Assembly (NCBI GenBank): GCA_015522695.1
Contig: WALT01000010.1
Span: 1-64,000 of the forward strand
Source: Nitrososphaerota archaeon
Lineage (GTDB): Archaea > Thermoproteota > Nitrososphaeria > Conexivisphaerales > Conexivisphaeraceae
DNA length: 64,000 nucleotides
Reading direction: 5' to 3'
This document shows, piece by piece, positions 51,210 to 59,890 of the stretch (positions are counted from its first letter, which is position 1; each line of letters starts with the position of its first letter). The translations under genes and the position numbers were made by a program. Below the pieces are notes generated by a model, which made no database searches, was not told the DNA's origin, and saw only the letters and a list, made by a program, of their open reading frames with translations.

Positions 51210-51683
51210 ATGGACGAGGGTTTCCGGGAGACCTACATCTATGTGGAGAGGATCCTCAGGAGATGGGGTTTTAGACAAAGGGATATACTGGTGTACTCGG
51301 CGCTGCTCTTAATGCCAACCCCTCTATCGATGAGGGAGATAGCTGAGAGGACGGGGTTAAGCATATCCTCTGTTTCAACGTCGCTTAGCCTTCTCTTAGA
51401 AAACTACATGGTGAAAGTCGAGAAGAGAGGTAGGGCTAAAGTGTTCACGGCGATCCCCATATTCTATGAGTACTTCCTGAAACAGCCTTTTGAGATTCTC
51501 GATAAAGAAGTAATTCCGTTGAAAGAGAGGCTTTTAAGGCTTGAAAGAGAAGAAGTATCCCCTCAACTACATGGGAAAATAAGGAATACAATAAATGATC
51601 TAGAAATGTTTGAATGTATACTGAGGAAAATAATAGATTTGAAAAATAAGTGTGTGTGCAAGCGACTAAAAACAGATGTTTAG
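51210..51683 (+). CDS. Winged-helix transcriptional regulator (GbsR/TrmB-like)
   Basis: The 157-residue protein has a winged helix-turn-helix: LMPTPLSMREIAERTGLSISSVSTSLSLLLENYMVKVEKRGRAKVF (about 33-78). It is followed by a helical dimerisation part (LKERLLRLEREE...LEMFECILRKIIDL) with Cys-x-Cys near the end. ATG 51210 is preferred over GTG 51201 because TTTTACAAATAG near 51187 predicts the transcript to begin about 51213. Codons are visibly more A/T-rich than in neighbours, which suggests transfer. It probably controls the membrane protein gene before it. Confidence 0.82.
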   Translation: MDEGFRETYIYVERILRRWGFRQRDILVYSALLLMPTPLSMREIAERTGLSISSVSTSLSLLLENYMVKVEKRGRAKVFTAIPIFYEYFLKQPFEILDKEVIPLKERLLRLEREEVSPQLHGKIRNTINDLEMFECILRKIIDLKNKCVCKRLKTDV

Positions 51684-52069
51684 GAGAAGATGATATTCTT
51701 TCTCTACCAGTTTAAAAGCATTAAGATGACAGGGCTAATTTAAGGGGAATGTTTCATCAAAGGCTTGACATGGGGGAGAGATTGCTGAAGTATAAGCCCT
51801 TGATGGAGGGGAAGCGCTGGGACATTTCATGGAGAAGCGGTTTACGAGAAATGGAGCGATTCTGTAGTAGGAGGTTTAACATGGATTCGGGGATCCCATC
51901 TGTTTTCACATTCGCAATGGAAATTTCCCTCCCCCATATATAGGGTTGGTGGAATATCGATGCCGCAACCTACTATGTCCAGATAGATATTACAGCAAGT
52001 TCCATATTGGATTGGAGTATAACGCGTCAGCTCCATTCAATGCTGAATTGTTTGTCTGCTGACCGTGGC
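51684..52069. other. Intergenic region with one weak small frame
   Basis: This gap lies between the regulator and a convergent amidohydrolase. A 64-codon frame (51749-51943, MFHQRLDMGERLL) follows a GTTTAAAAG TATA-like box at about 51711-51719 and an AAGGGGA ribosome-site-like stretch, so a small protein or RNA is possible. Its sequence (many W, R and M) resembles no family, and I leave it uncalled. Confidence 0.35.
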
Positions 52070-53305
52070 TTAGCGTTGTTTAACAAATTTGCCATACTCC
52101 AAGATCGTCCTTCCTCCAATTATCACGTGTTTAACATGATGACACCCGCCCCTATAGACCGCGTATATGAGTGGATCCCCCACGACCGACCCAGATCCCC
52201 TCAGGCGCGGATCGAGGATAACGGCATCTCCCCATGATCCTTCATCGAACCTCCCAGCCTTATCCAGTCCTAGAGCATCGGCGGCCTGTGCCGTTACAGC
52301 TGAGAGGGCCCACCATGCATCGACCACGCTCGTGCTGAACCTGGAGTCCTTAAAGGCCAGCGCGGCCAAGCCAGCTACCCTCAACATATCCGTGGAGCCT
52401 GGACTGCTGAGGCCACCGCTTCCAAGGGCCACTCTAGCGCCGAGCTGGGACAGCTCAGGGAGCATCCCTCTCCTGCCGAGACCTCCCCCATTTGACATAC
52501 AGGTATAGGGACAGGCCACGAAGCCGGCGCCCTCCCCAGCCGCCTTCACAGCATCCTCCACCGGCATCCCGACGACCCTGGCTATCAAGACCCTCTCGAC
52601 ATCGAAGCCGGCCTTTCTCACGAGATCCAGCTCGTTTCGTGAGAAACCAAAATGTGACGTGAAGATCAACCCCTTCTTATTGGCCTCGACGGCCAATGTC
52701 TCTAGGAGCTCGTATGAAGAGTTCACCACATCGACTGCAGATGCCAAAGGTATGACCATTTCTCTCCTCCTACTTGATTCGTCCTCTATCCTTCTGAGTG
52801 CTGCCAGTGCATCCTTGGGCTCCGTGTAAATTCTATCTCGCAGGCTCCAAGAGAGCGCCCCAGCCACAACCCTCACGTTGACCTTGGCGACCTCCTCGAG
52901 CACGCTCCCGACGTTCATCATCATCGGATCGGCGACGACCGTCGTCCCACATGAGGCCGCTTCCTCCAGGAACATGCGTGTAGCCATTGCCTCCACATCG
53001 GGCGTCATGTTCTCGTAGAGCGGTAGAATCCACCTCCTAACCCTGGCCTCACCATCCAGCAGCTCATCCGCTACCTCCCTTATCATATACTCCGCTGGAT
53101 GTGCATGTGCGTCGATGATGCCTGGGATGACCACAGAGCCATCTGCGTCGATGAGGGCATCGCTTGAGGCCAGGAGCGGCAGGTCGCAGACGTCACCGAG
53201 CTCCGAGATCAACCCATCCTCCACTAGAAGGTATCCATCCTTGATGACCCCTCTCTCGCTCGACATGCTCACAATAGTACCATGCTTTATCAGGAGCTTC
53301 CCCAA
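52070..53305 (-). CDS. Amidohydrolase-family protein with altered metal-site residues
   Basis: The 411-residue protein has the overall ATZ/TRZ amidohydrolase pattern: DGSVVIPGIIDAHAHPAE (His67, His69), SHFGFSRNE (His218), ACPYTCMSNGGG, ALGSGGLSSPGSTDMLR, and the C-terminal WGDAVILDPRL beta-sandwich strand. The histidine pair expected after 240 reads ARVVGM (Arg243, Gly246) instead of AHAVHV, and the invariant Asp of LGTDG/LGNDG is Gly297. Lost ligands suggest no ordinary deaminase activity, or a different metal or substrate. It is intact in frame, so it is not a simple pseudogene. Cytosine-deaminase-like or TatD-unrelated functions cannot be assigned. Confidence 0.78.
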   Translation of the reverse strand: MGKLLIKHGTIVSMSSERGVIKDGYLLVEDGLISELGDVCDLPLLASSDALIDADGSVVIPGIIDAHAHPAEYMIREVADELLDGEARVRRWILPLYENMTPDVEAMATRMFLEEAASCGTTVVADPMMMNVGSVLEEVAKVNVRVVAGALSWSLRDRIYTEPKDALAALRRIEDESSRRREMVIPLASAVDVVNSSYELLETLAVEANKKGLIFTSHFGFSRNELDLVRKAGFDVERVLIARVVGMPVEDAVKAAGEGAGFVACPYTCMSNGGGLGRRGMLPELSQLGARVALGSGGLSSPGSTDMLRVAGLAALAFKDSRFSTSVVDAWWALSAVTAQAADALGLDKAGRFDEGSWGDAVILDPRLRGSGSVVGDPLIYAVYRGGCHHVKHVIIGGRTILEYGKFVKQR

Positions 53306-53398
53306 CCCATTCCTTCAGGGACCTCATCACTATAAATGGGTGTTTTCGATGATTTTCATTTAAGTAAACGACCTCTTCGCAGGAGGGAACTCCAGAGC

Positions 53399-53417
53399 AT
53401 AGATAGATAGATAGATA
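53399..53417. repeat. AGAT tandem repeat upstream of sufC
   Basis: About four and a half AGAT units (ATAGATAGATAGATAGATA) lie directly upstream of the sufC TATA box. It is a simple microsatellite-like repeat, probably slippage-prone; any effect on the promoter is speculative. Confidence 0.7.
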
Positions 53418-53420
53418 AGT

Positions 53421-53428
53421 GATATATC
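53421..53428 (+). promoter_or_regulatory. TATA box of sufC
   Basis: GATATATC is centred 26.5 bp before ATG 53451, predicting leaderless mRNA. The AGAT repeat precedes it immediately. Confidence 0.55.
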
Positions 53429-53450
53429 GGAGAGGACTGAAGGGCTATGT

Positions 53451-54173
53451 ATGCTCCTCGAGGTCCATGACCTCCACGTGAAGGCTGGAGGCGATGAAAT
53501 CATACGCGGCATAAGCCTATCCATCGGAGAACACGAGACCCACATCCTCATGGGCCCTAACGGATCGGGGAAGACGACGTTGCTGAAGGCGATAATGGGC
53601 TTGCGGGGTATCGAGATAGAGGATGGTCACATCCTGTTCAATGGTGAGGACATAACCTGGAAGCCGCCTCATGTGAGGGCCAGGATGGGACTTGCCATGA
53701 TGTTTCAGAATCCGCCGAGGATAAAGGGGGTCACGCTCTCCGATGTTATCAGAGAGATCGAGAGGAGATATGGCAAGCCGGAGGATGATCTCGGTAATCT
53801 CGTGGAGATCTCCAGTCTGCGTAACAGGAGCCTACATGTCGGCTATAGCGGTGGAGAGATAAAGCAAGTGGAGATACTGCTGACGATTCTACAGAAACCC
53901 AGGTTAGCGCTTCTGGACGAGCCGGATAGTGGAGTTGACGTGGAGAACCTTCGCCGACTTGGGGAGGCGATGAACACCATGGCCGAAAGGGCATCCCTCT
54001 TGATAATAACACATACTGGGGGGATACTCAAGTATCTGAGAAAGGTGGACAAGGCCCACGTGATCGTCGAAGGTAGGATGATATGTTCGGGACATTCGGA
54101 GGAGATAATACCCCTGGTTCTCGAGAACGGATTCGATGGCATCAGTGGGAGGGAAGGATGTGCGACCGGCTGA
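53451..54173 (+). CDS. sufC: SufC Fe-S cluster assembly ATPase
   Basis: The 240-residue ABC-type ATPase works in the cytosol on the scaffold SufB. It has Walker A GPNGSGKTT (35-43), Q-loop MMFQNPPRIKGV, signature YSGGEIKQVE, Walker B LALLDEPDSGVD and switch His in IITHTGG. MFQNPP and DEPDSGVD are specific to SufC rather than transporters. It overlaps the SufB/D gene by 38 bp. No SufS, SufU or SufD second copy lies nearby, so this is the two-gene archaeal arrangement. Confidence 0.93.
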   Translation: MLLEVHDLHVKAGGDEIIRGISLSIGEHETHILMGPNGSGKTTLLKAIMGLRGIEIEDGHILFNGEDITWKPPHVRARMGLAMMFQNPPRIKGVTLSDVIREIERRYGKPEDDLGNLVEISSLRNRSLHVGYSGGEIKQVEILLTILQKPRLALLDEPDSGVDVENLRRLGEAMNTMAERASLLIITHTGGILKYLRKVDKAHVIVEGRMICSGHSEEIIPLVLENGFDGISGREGCATG

Positions 54174-55338
54174 TATCAGGGGAAGGGCTCTAAGGGCACT
54201 AGGTAAACGATCGACATATGGCGTTGACGTCGATGTGGCCAAGTATCTGGGGGTCTCCAAAGGCAAGTCTACGGATTCATTGACGAAGCTCGGCATCGGT
54301 AGACGTGAACTCTTCAGCTCAGCGAGCTATGTTCAGGCCGATGAGGCTGTGCTCCAGACGTTTGTGGCCGAGAGCCTTAGATCGCTAGGCGTCACGATGA
54401 TGCCGCTCCATGAGGCATTGGGGAGGATTGGGAGATATTACTGGGGGCTCATCGACGTCGATGAGGATAAGTACACGGCTCTAGCCGAGCTCAGCGGCCA
54501 AGGGGTATACATAAAGATCCCCAGGGATGTACATGTAAAGGCTCCGATATACACTTGCTTCGTGATATCGACGGCCGGCATAGCGCAGCCGGTGCACAAC
54601 CTTGTGGTGGTGGAGGACGGGGCGGAGCTGAACCTCGTAACTGCTTGCTCCTCTTCCGCGGCCGGCCTCCACGTGGGCGTTACGGAGTTATATGTGGGCG
54701 CAGGTGCCAAGGTGACGTATACCATGATACATAATTGGGCTGAGGGTACGCACTCCAGGCCCAGGACCGGGGCTAGGCTAGCTGATGGATCGAGGCTGGA
54801 CATGTATTACGTCAACCTAAACCCAGGGGCTAGCTTACAGACGATGCCTACAGTCGAGATAGGTGCCCGCTCCTCCTTCTATAGCGCATCTGTGCTTCTT
54901 GCCTCCGGATCCAGCTCTCTGGACGTCGGAACATCGGCGATGGTCTCGGGAGAGGGCGGAAGGGCTGAGATAATATCGAAGATAATCGCAAGGGACACCT
55001 CCGATGTCGTCAGCAGGACTGAAATCCTAGCGAGGGCTCCAGGGACCAGAGGACATACGGAGTGCAGTGGACTCATGCTGTCGGACGATGCGAGCATCAG
55101 GACGATACCGGCGTTGGAATCTCGATCTCCGACCGCCGAGCTGAGCCACGAGGCGGCCATCGGTAGGGTGGATGAGGAGGCGATATCATATCTGATGGCC
55201 AGAGGTCTCTCGGAGGATGAGGCCATCGCACTCCTGGTGAGGGGGTTCGCCATCATAGAGCTGGGAGAACTCCCTTTACCGGTCGAGAAAAGCTTGAGAT
55301 CAGCGTTAAGGGCTCTAGCGATAAAGGCCACAGGTTGA
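54136..55338 (+). CDS. sufB: SufB/SufD-family scaffold protein
   Basis: The 400-residue protein has the family's beta-helix core: GVYIKIPRDVHVKAPIYTCFV, HNLVVVEDGAELNLVTACSSS, GAKVTYTMIHNWAEG, and the C-terminal block HTECSGLMLSDDASIRTIPALE and LSHEAAIGRVDEEAISYLMARGLSEDEA, where LxHEAxIGRI/VxExxLxYLxSRG is the SufB/D signature. It assembles Fe-S clusters with SufC. ATG 54136 overlaps sufC; a GTG near 54158 is possible. A single SufB-like partner instead of SufB plus SufD implies a homodimeric scaffold. Confidence 0.92.
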   Translation: MASVGGKDVRPADIRGRALRALGKRSTYGVDVDVAKYLGVSKGKSTDSLTKLGIGRRELFSSASYVQADEAVLQTFVAESLRSLGVTMMPLHEALGRIGRYYWGLIDVDEDKYTALAELSGQGVYIKIPRDVHVKAPIYTCFVISTAGIAQPVHNLVVVEDGAELNLVTACSSSAAGLHVGVTELYVGAGAKVTYTMIHNWAEGTHSRPRTGARLADGSRLDMYYVNLNPGASLQTMPTVEIGARSSFYSASVLLASGSSSLDVGTSAMVSGEGGRAEIISKIIARDTSDVVSRTEILARAPGTRGHTECSGLMLSDDASIRTIPALESRSPTAELSHEAAIGRVDEEAISYLMARGLSEDEAIALLVRGFAIIELGELPLPVEKSLRSALRALAIKATG

Positions 55339-55361
55339 ATGCGTAACCTCTATAATGTCCT

Positions 55362-56018
55362 GTGGTGATGTTGGGCGTTGAAGTGTGGTATTACAGGAGC
55401 CCTCAGTCAGTGTCTAGATTCCCCTGGACTTTCAAGCTGATAATAATATGCACGATAGTCCTCGTGCTGGAATTCTTGATCCCGGAGAGGGTGTGGGTGC
55501 CCAACCTGACGCTCATACCGATATTGATATCGTCCAAGCCGTGGACCCTCATAACGTCGATATTCCTACACGCAGGGATTGAACACTACTTCTTCAACAT
55601 GCTCGCGCTGTTCTTCTTCGGTATATACTTGGAAAGGCTCGTCGGCTCGCGCTTGTTCTTGGAGATATTCTTCGTGGGTGGCATCGTGGGGAATTTAGGA
55701 TATATCGTTACGGCATATGCTGGACTGCCATCAGCTGGCCTTCTCGTACCTGCATTGGGTGCCTCTGGAGCGATATACTCGGTGATGGCAGCCCTCGCCG
55801 TCCTCAGACCCAGGTTGCTCGTGTACATATATGGATTCGTACCGATACCGATATCCGTCGCGATGATCCTCTGGGCTTTGTTCGACATCGCCGGGTTGTT
55901 CGCCCCCACAGGGATTGCACACGGCGCACATCTGGCCGGCCTAGCCTCAGGTCTCTACTATGGATATAGGATGAAATCCGAGTGGAGAAGGCTGGAAGGT
56001 CTGTACTATTGGCGCTAG
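55362..56018 (+). CDS. Rhomboid family intramembrane serine protease
   Basis: The 218-residue protein has six hydrophobic segments with the rhomboid signature: His70 and Asn79 (LHAGIEHYFFNM), catalytic Ser135 in GASGAIYS, and catalytic His190 in HGAHLAGLASG. The Arg in L1 is replaced by IPERVW earlier. It cleaves membrane proteins within the bilayer; substrates are unknown. It starts 23 bp after sufB with GTG 55362 (ATG 55365 close by). Its stop shares CTAG 56015-56018 with the convergent NSUN gene. Confidence 0.92.
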   Translation: MVMLGVEVWYYRSPQSVSRFPWTFKLIIICTIVLVLEFLIPERVWVPNLTLIPILISSKPWTLITSIFLHAGIEHYFFNMLALFFFGIYLERLVGSRLFLEIFFVGGIVGNLGYIVTAYAGLPSAGLLVPALGASGAIYSVMAALAVLRPRLLVYIYGFVPIPISVAMILWALFDIAGLFAPTGIAHGAHLAGLASGLYYGYRMKSEWRRLEGLYYWR

Positions 56019-57277
56019 CGTGCTAGCCTTGCGACGAAAAAGCCCTCTGCATCATGGATATGTGGATGTATCCTGTATCCTATACCTCTATATCCTCTAG
56101 ACAACCCTATCCTCGATTCCAATATATGCATATCCCTGACGATATCCTCACCCTCCTCTGGGAGGATCGAACATGTAGCGTAAACCACAAGATTTCTCGA
56201 GTTCCTGAGAGCGTTCATGAGCAATTCACGCTGGAGTTCGGTGTAGTATTCGATCCTCCTCTTCCTCCTCAAAGCTATCTTAACGGCTGGATCCCTCCTG
56301 ATACTTCCACTCCCGCTACATGGTGCATCCAATAGCACTTGATCGGTCTTCCTGGCCAACGTGTAGTGGCTTGCATCGCACCTGATCAGGTTCACACGAG
56401 GACCTAGTACACCGGCTTCCCTCAACAATATAGCCTCAGACCTGAGCCGTTTTGCAGATAGATCGCAACCTATAGCTGTCCCCCTTCTCCTGGCAACAAA
56501 GAGGGCCATCTTACCACCGGGGGCGGAACAAGCATCGAGCAACAAGCCCCCATCCTCAAGCTCCTCGGTTACCATGGCAGAGCCGAGATCCTGTGGTATG
56601 ACATATCCCGCTAAGACGGGCTTAAGCCTCGAAACCGGCTTCCTGGAGCTGGATAGCCTCAACATATATTCGAGCTTCCGATGTCTCTTAACCCTCGCCC
56701 CCTCGGCCTCAAGAGCTTTAACGGCCTCATCCACATCAGTTCTAAACGTGTTCACCCTCAGCCATATGGTCTCTTCATTAAGCGCCTTGAGTAAGGCCCT
56801 AGTTTCACCGATGCCCATGATGTCGGCGAGCTCGGCTACGACCCATCGTGGATACGATAGCTCCACGCTGATCCTGCCGATACCTTCGGGTTCTTCCAGC
56901 AATTCCTCCAGGTCGGGAAGCTTGCCCTTAGGAGCCTCCCTACATATTTTCTTTGAGAACCTCTTGTGATCCCGTTCATCGATGTAACCTTTACCGAAGT
57001 AATAGATCCACAGATCGGTCAACGTCCTCGTCCTTCTCCTATACCAGAATTTGCCGTATACAACCTCCGCCATATACTCGAGCGTATAATAACGGGATAT
57101 GAGATCTCGACCTGCGTAATATGCCGTCTTCCTGCTCACCCCTGGCAGTCTATCCCTCACATCCTTGAAGGCCCTCTGAAAGGCTAGATCATAGGACAGC
57201 TTTAGCTTCTCGACGTAATAGAGCAGTCTAGGTGCTAGATATCTAAAGCCCCATGTGTCCAATGGCCCGTCGGACAA
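56015..57277 (-). CDS. NSUN/RsmB-type RNA (cytosine-5) methyltransferase
   Basis: The 420-residue protein has a SAM-binding core LLDACSAPGGKMALFVARR, acidic GCDLSAKRL, motif IV DAPCSGSGSIRRDP (catalytic pair Cys) and motif VI YATCSILPEEGED (nucleophile Cys). The N-terminal 150 residues (helical, RsmB-like) precede an RRM-like WLRVNTFRTDVDEAVKALE. Archaeal members modify tRNA at positions 48-52 or rRNA. Substrate choice cannot be read from the sequence. It is convergent with rhomboid and divergent from the CYTH gene. Confidence 0.92.
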   Translation of the reverse strand: MSDGPLDTWGFRYLAPRLLYYVEKLKLSYDLAFQRAFKDVRDRLPGVSRKTAYYAGRDLISRYYTLEYMAEVVYGKFWYRRRTRTLTDLWIYYFGKGYIDERDHKRFSKKICREAPKGKLPDLEELLEEPEGIGRISVELSYPRWVVAELADIMGIGETRALLKALNEETIWLRVNTFRTDVDEAVKALEAEGARVKRHRKLEYMLRLSSSRKPVSRLKPVLAGYVIPQDLGSAMVTEELEDGGLLLDACSAPGGKMALFVARRRGTAIGCDLSAKRLRSEAILLREAGVLGPRVNLIRCDASHYTLARKTDQVLLDAPCSGSGSIRRDPAVKIALRRKRRIEYYTELQRELLMNALRNSRNLVVYATCSILPEEGEDIVRDMHILESRIGLSRGYRGIGYRIHPHIHDAEGFFVARLAR

Positions 57278-57336
57278 CCCTTCGTCGCGTTTCTTAATCA
57301 GTTAAGATTAATAGCTGCTACCATGAAACAGCGCTC

Positions 57337-57861
57337 ATGTACACAGAGATCGAGGTGAAACTTCCGATAGGGGATGTGAGCAGGCTGAAGGCGATCTTGG
57401 AAAGGACGGCTGAGCCTTTGGAGAGAGGGATATATGAAACGGACATCTACTTCGACCATCCATGCAAGGACCTCGCCTCGACCGACGAGGTATTAAGGGT
57501 CAGGAGGACCAGTACCAACCGTGTGGAACTGACCTATAAGGGTCCCAAGAGCAGCTATGAGCCGAAAAGGAGATCCGAGATAACGACGCTCGTCGATGAT
57601 TTTGAGAAGATCGTGGAGATGCTCGATGTGCTGAATTTTAGGAGGATAGTTGAAGTCAAGAAGAGGAGAAGCTATTATCGTCTCGGTCAAGTCCTGGTGA
57701 GCATCGATGAAGTCGAGGGTCTCGGGACATTCACCGAGCTGGAGCTCGTGAAGCCAGAAGGCGGCCTCAAGGCATTGCGGGATACGGCAGAAAAGCTAGG
57801 CCTAGGGTGGGCACCGATACATAGGACCTACCTGGATATGATCCTGGAGAAAAACGGCTAG
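57337..57861 (+). CDS. CYTH domain protein (class IV adenylyl cyclase / triphosphatase-like)
   Basis: The 174-residue protein has the ExExK motif EIEVKLP at its start, RGIYETDIYFD, EVLRVRRT, ELTYKGPKSSYEPKRRSEI and VSIDEVEGLGTFTELE, giving the full tunnel fold. The family hydrolyses triphosphates such as ThTP or makes cAMP; CyaB-like archaeal forms are usually triphosphatases. A TATA-like TTAAGATTAATAG near 57302-57314 fits a near-leaderless ATG 57337. Confidence 0.88.
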   Translation: MYTEIEVKLPIGDVSRLKAILERTAEPLERGIYETDIYFDHPCKDLASTDEVLRVRRTSTNRVELTYKGPKSSYEPKRRSEITTLVDDFEKIVEMLDVLNFRRIVEVKKRRSYYRLGQVLVSIDEVEGLGTFTELELVKPEGGLKALRDTAEKLGLGWAPIHRTYLDMILEKNG

Positions 57862-57866
57862 AAAGC

Positions 57867-57876
57867 ATAATATAGG
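57867..57876 (+). promoter_or_regulatory. TATA box of alaX
   Basis: ATAATATAG is centred 26 bp before ATG 57896. It lies only a few bases after the CYTH stop, so alaX has its own promoter despite close spacing. Confidence 0.5.
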
Positions 57877-57895
57877 TGTCACCATCTCAACGATC

Positions 57896-58621
57896 ATGCA
57901 CATGCCCAGGAGGACGGAGCTTCTCTATATGGACGATTCGTACATCAGGAAGTTCTCTGCTACGGCCATAGACATGGAGGAAGATGCCGTTGCCCTGGAT
58001 AAAACCGCCTTTTATCCAGGAGGGGGTGGACTGCCGAGCGATACCGGCATCATGAGGATCGGGGATGAAGAGTTCAAGGTCCCTGTCACCTATAAGAAGG
58101 GTGATCTCGTCTACCATATACTTGAGGGAGGAGGCCTCGTGAAGCCTGGTGAAATCGTCGAGGGCGAGATAGACTGGGACAGACGTTATAGACTCATGAG
58201 GATGCACACCGGTCTTCACGTCTTGGGAGCGATCTTCTATGAGAGGATGGGTGCACTCGTGACCGGCAACCAGATAGGCGTCGATAGGAGCAGGGTTGAC
58301 GTGAATATCGAGGGTTTCAAAAGAGAACTCATCGGGAGTATCCTTGAGGAAGCCAATAGGATCCTATCCGAGGGTAGAAAGGTCAAGATATATTATCTGC
58401 CACGTGAGGAAGCCCTGAGGATACCAGGTATCGTAAAGCTCGCCGGGGCCATGCCACCGAACGTCGAGAGGCTCAGGATAGTAGAGGTGGAGGATATCGA
58501 TATCCAGGCGGATGGAGGTCCCCACGTGGCCAACACGAATGAGATAGGCAAGCTCGTGTTGCTCAGGACGGAGAGTAAGGGTCGTAGAAACAAGAGGATA
58601 TATTTCACATTGGAGCCCTAG
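57896..58621 (+). CDS. alaX: AlaX-M type alanyl-tRNA editing protein
   Basis: Hydrolyses mischarged Ser- or Gly-tRNA-Ala in trans. The 241-residue protein has an N-terminal beta-barrel with FYPGGGGLPSDTG and a zinc-binding domain MHTGLHVLGAIF (HxxxH) plus DIQADGGPHVANTNEIG. The usual GGTH is GGPH here, and the Cys present in some AlaX forms is Asp, as in other archaeal AlaX-M types. The two-domain length excludes the short AlaX-S. The stop is in CTAG 58618-58621, shared with the polynucleotide kinase. Confidence 0.9.
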   Translation: MHMPRRTELLYMDDSYIRKFSATAIDMEEDAVALDKTAFYPGGGGLPSDTGIMRIGDEEFKVPVTYKKGDLVYHILEGGGLVKPGEIVEGEIDWDRRYRLMRMHTGLHVLGAIFYERMGALVTGNQIGVDRSRVDVNIEGFKRELIGSILEEANRILSEGRKVKIYYLPREEALRIPGIVKLAGAMPPNVERLRIVEVEDIDIQADGGPHVANTNEIGKLVLLRTESKGRRNKRIYFTLEP

Positions 58622-59886
58622 AGGTATCCGGGTCGCAGGCTTCCGATCTCATTACTGCTATCATCCAACACCAGATTGCCGAAGACTATATAGCCCAGAT
58701 CTGATGGCTTTACTGCGGCCTTCGCATACGCCCTGATCTCCCTCCTCCTGAAGTCGATCTTGAGGAGCCTGCCGACGCCGGCGAATACCCCTTTTCCATC
58801 GTAAAGGCCTAAGTAGATCCCTCTAAGCTTCTCCGCATCGATCAACCTAAATTCCCTCGTCGTATCGACCAGAAGTCTCCTGATCGTATAGAAGGCATGT
58901 GGATCGAGCTTCTCGCCGAACACCACCACGACCTCTTCATCATCTCTGGCTGCGAACAGAGGCCTTTCGCCGATACCTCTCTCCACGACATCTTCCAACG
59001 TCCCATCCTCCGTGAATGTGAGGGTTCTAGCGTTCACGACCTTAACGTCATTCAAGTTCACGCTGATCTCCACAGCGCCTTCGAAGTATCGCGCCAAGGT
59101 GAGCGATCTGTACGCGGCCCGTGAGCTTCTACCCTTCCCGACGGCCTTGGGAGGTTTCATTATGATCACCTCTCCAGACATTATCGACATCAATATCTGG
59201 CTCAGCTCCCTTCGTTTCTGTACGCCGATGAGGAGCTCCGGTCTCACGATCTCGATCTTATGATATTTTAGAGCCCAGCCGACTCCTCCTCTAATGAGTC
59301 CAGTGGTATTTATCATGACGTTGGAGGCCCCCAGCTCCAAGGCCCTATCGATCATCCGTTTCGTCCCGACGATCATGGGTAACAAGTGACCTGAAGGCGT
59401 TTTATCGCCGACGAAGTAGGCATCCACCAGCCCCATATCCGAATATGATGGGACCGGTGAGCTAGGGAGCGCCAATCCTATCGTTCCGGGTGGCCCCAGA
59501 TCCGTCTGGCCGATATCCGAGTCGACTATTGCAGGTTTACATCCCTTCTCGATGGCTTTGTTCGCCAAGTATAGCGTCAGGCTGCTCTTCCCCGTGTCGT
59601 TCTCCCCGATGATCATTATCGTACGTTTACCACATACTTCATCCACAAGTTCTCTCCATGATGTGGGGATAGACGAACCCTCCTCAAGTTTCCAGCCTCC
59701 ATCGACGCGCACAAAGGAATTCGTGATGGATTCCAATGGAACCTTTCTGCCCTCCGGGATCGCCAGCTCATGTCTGCCGATCAGCTTCGCACCGAATACC
59801 TCGAGCTCCCCCTCGATGAGCTCCACCTCGCCCGGACCTTCGACGGTCAGCGTGTAGCCGTCGGGTATCTCTATCTCTTCCTTCAT
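58618..59886 (-). CDS. Polynucleotide 5'-hydroxyl kinase, Clp1/Grc3-like
   Basis: The protein is 422 residues from ATG 59886 (MKEEIEIPDGYTLTVEGPGEVELIEGELEVFGAKL); the open frame above it overlaps the CBS gene. It has an N-terminal beta domain, Walker A IIGENDTGKSSL, VDSDIGQTDLGPPGTI (Clp1/Grc3 D-x-D..Q signature) and a C-terminal beta region. Archaeal homologues phosphorylate 5' ends of RNA and DNA, possibly in tRNA exon or intron ligation. The EndA gene at 39790 would supply such ends. The stop overlaps alaX. Confidence 0.88.
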   Translation of the reverse strand: MKEEIEIPDGYTLTVEGPGEVELIEGELEVFGAKLIGRHELAIPEGRKVPLESITNSFVRVDGGWKLEEGSSIPTSWRELVDEVCGKRTIMIIGENDTGKSSLTLYLANKAIEKGCKPAIVDSDIGQTDLGPPGTIGLALPSSPVPSYSDMGLVDAYFVGDKTPSGHLLPMIVGTKRMIDRALELGASNVMINTTGLIRGGVGWALKYHKIEIVRPELLIGVQKRRELSQILMSIMSGEVIIMKPPKAVGKGRSSRAAYRSLTLARYFEGAVEISVNLNDVKVVNARTLTFTEDGTLEDVVERGIGERPLFAARDDEEVVVVFGEKLDPHAFYTIRRLLVDTTREFRLIDAEKLRGIYLGLYDGKGVFAGVGRLLKIDFRRREIRAYAKAAVKPSDLGYIVFGNLVLDDSSNEIGSLRPGYL

Positions 59887-59890
59887 CCCC

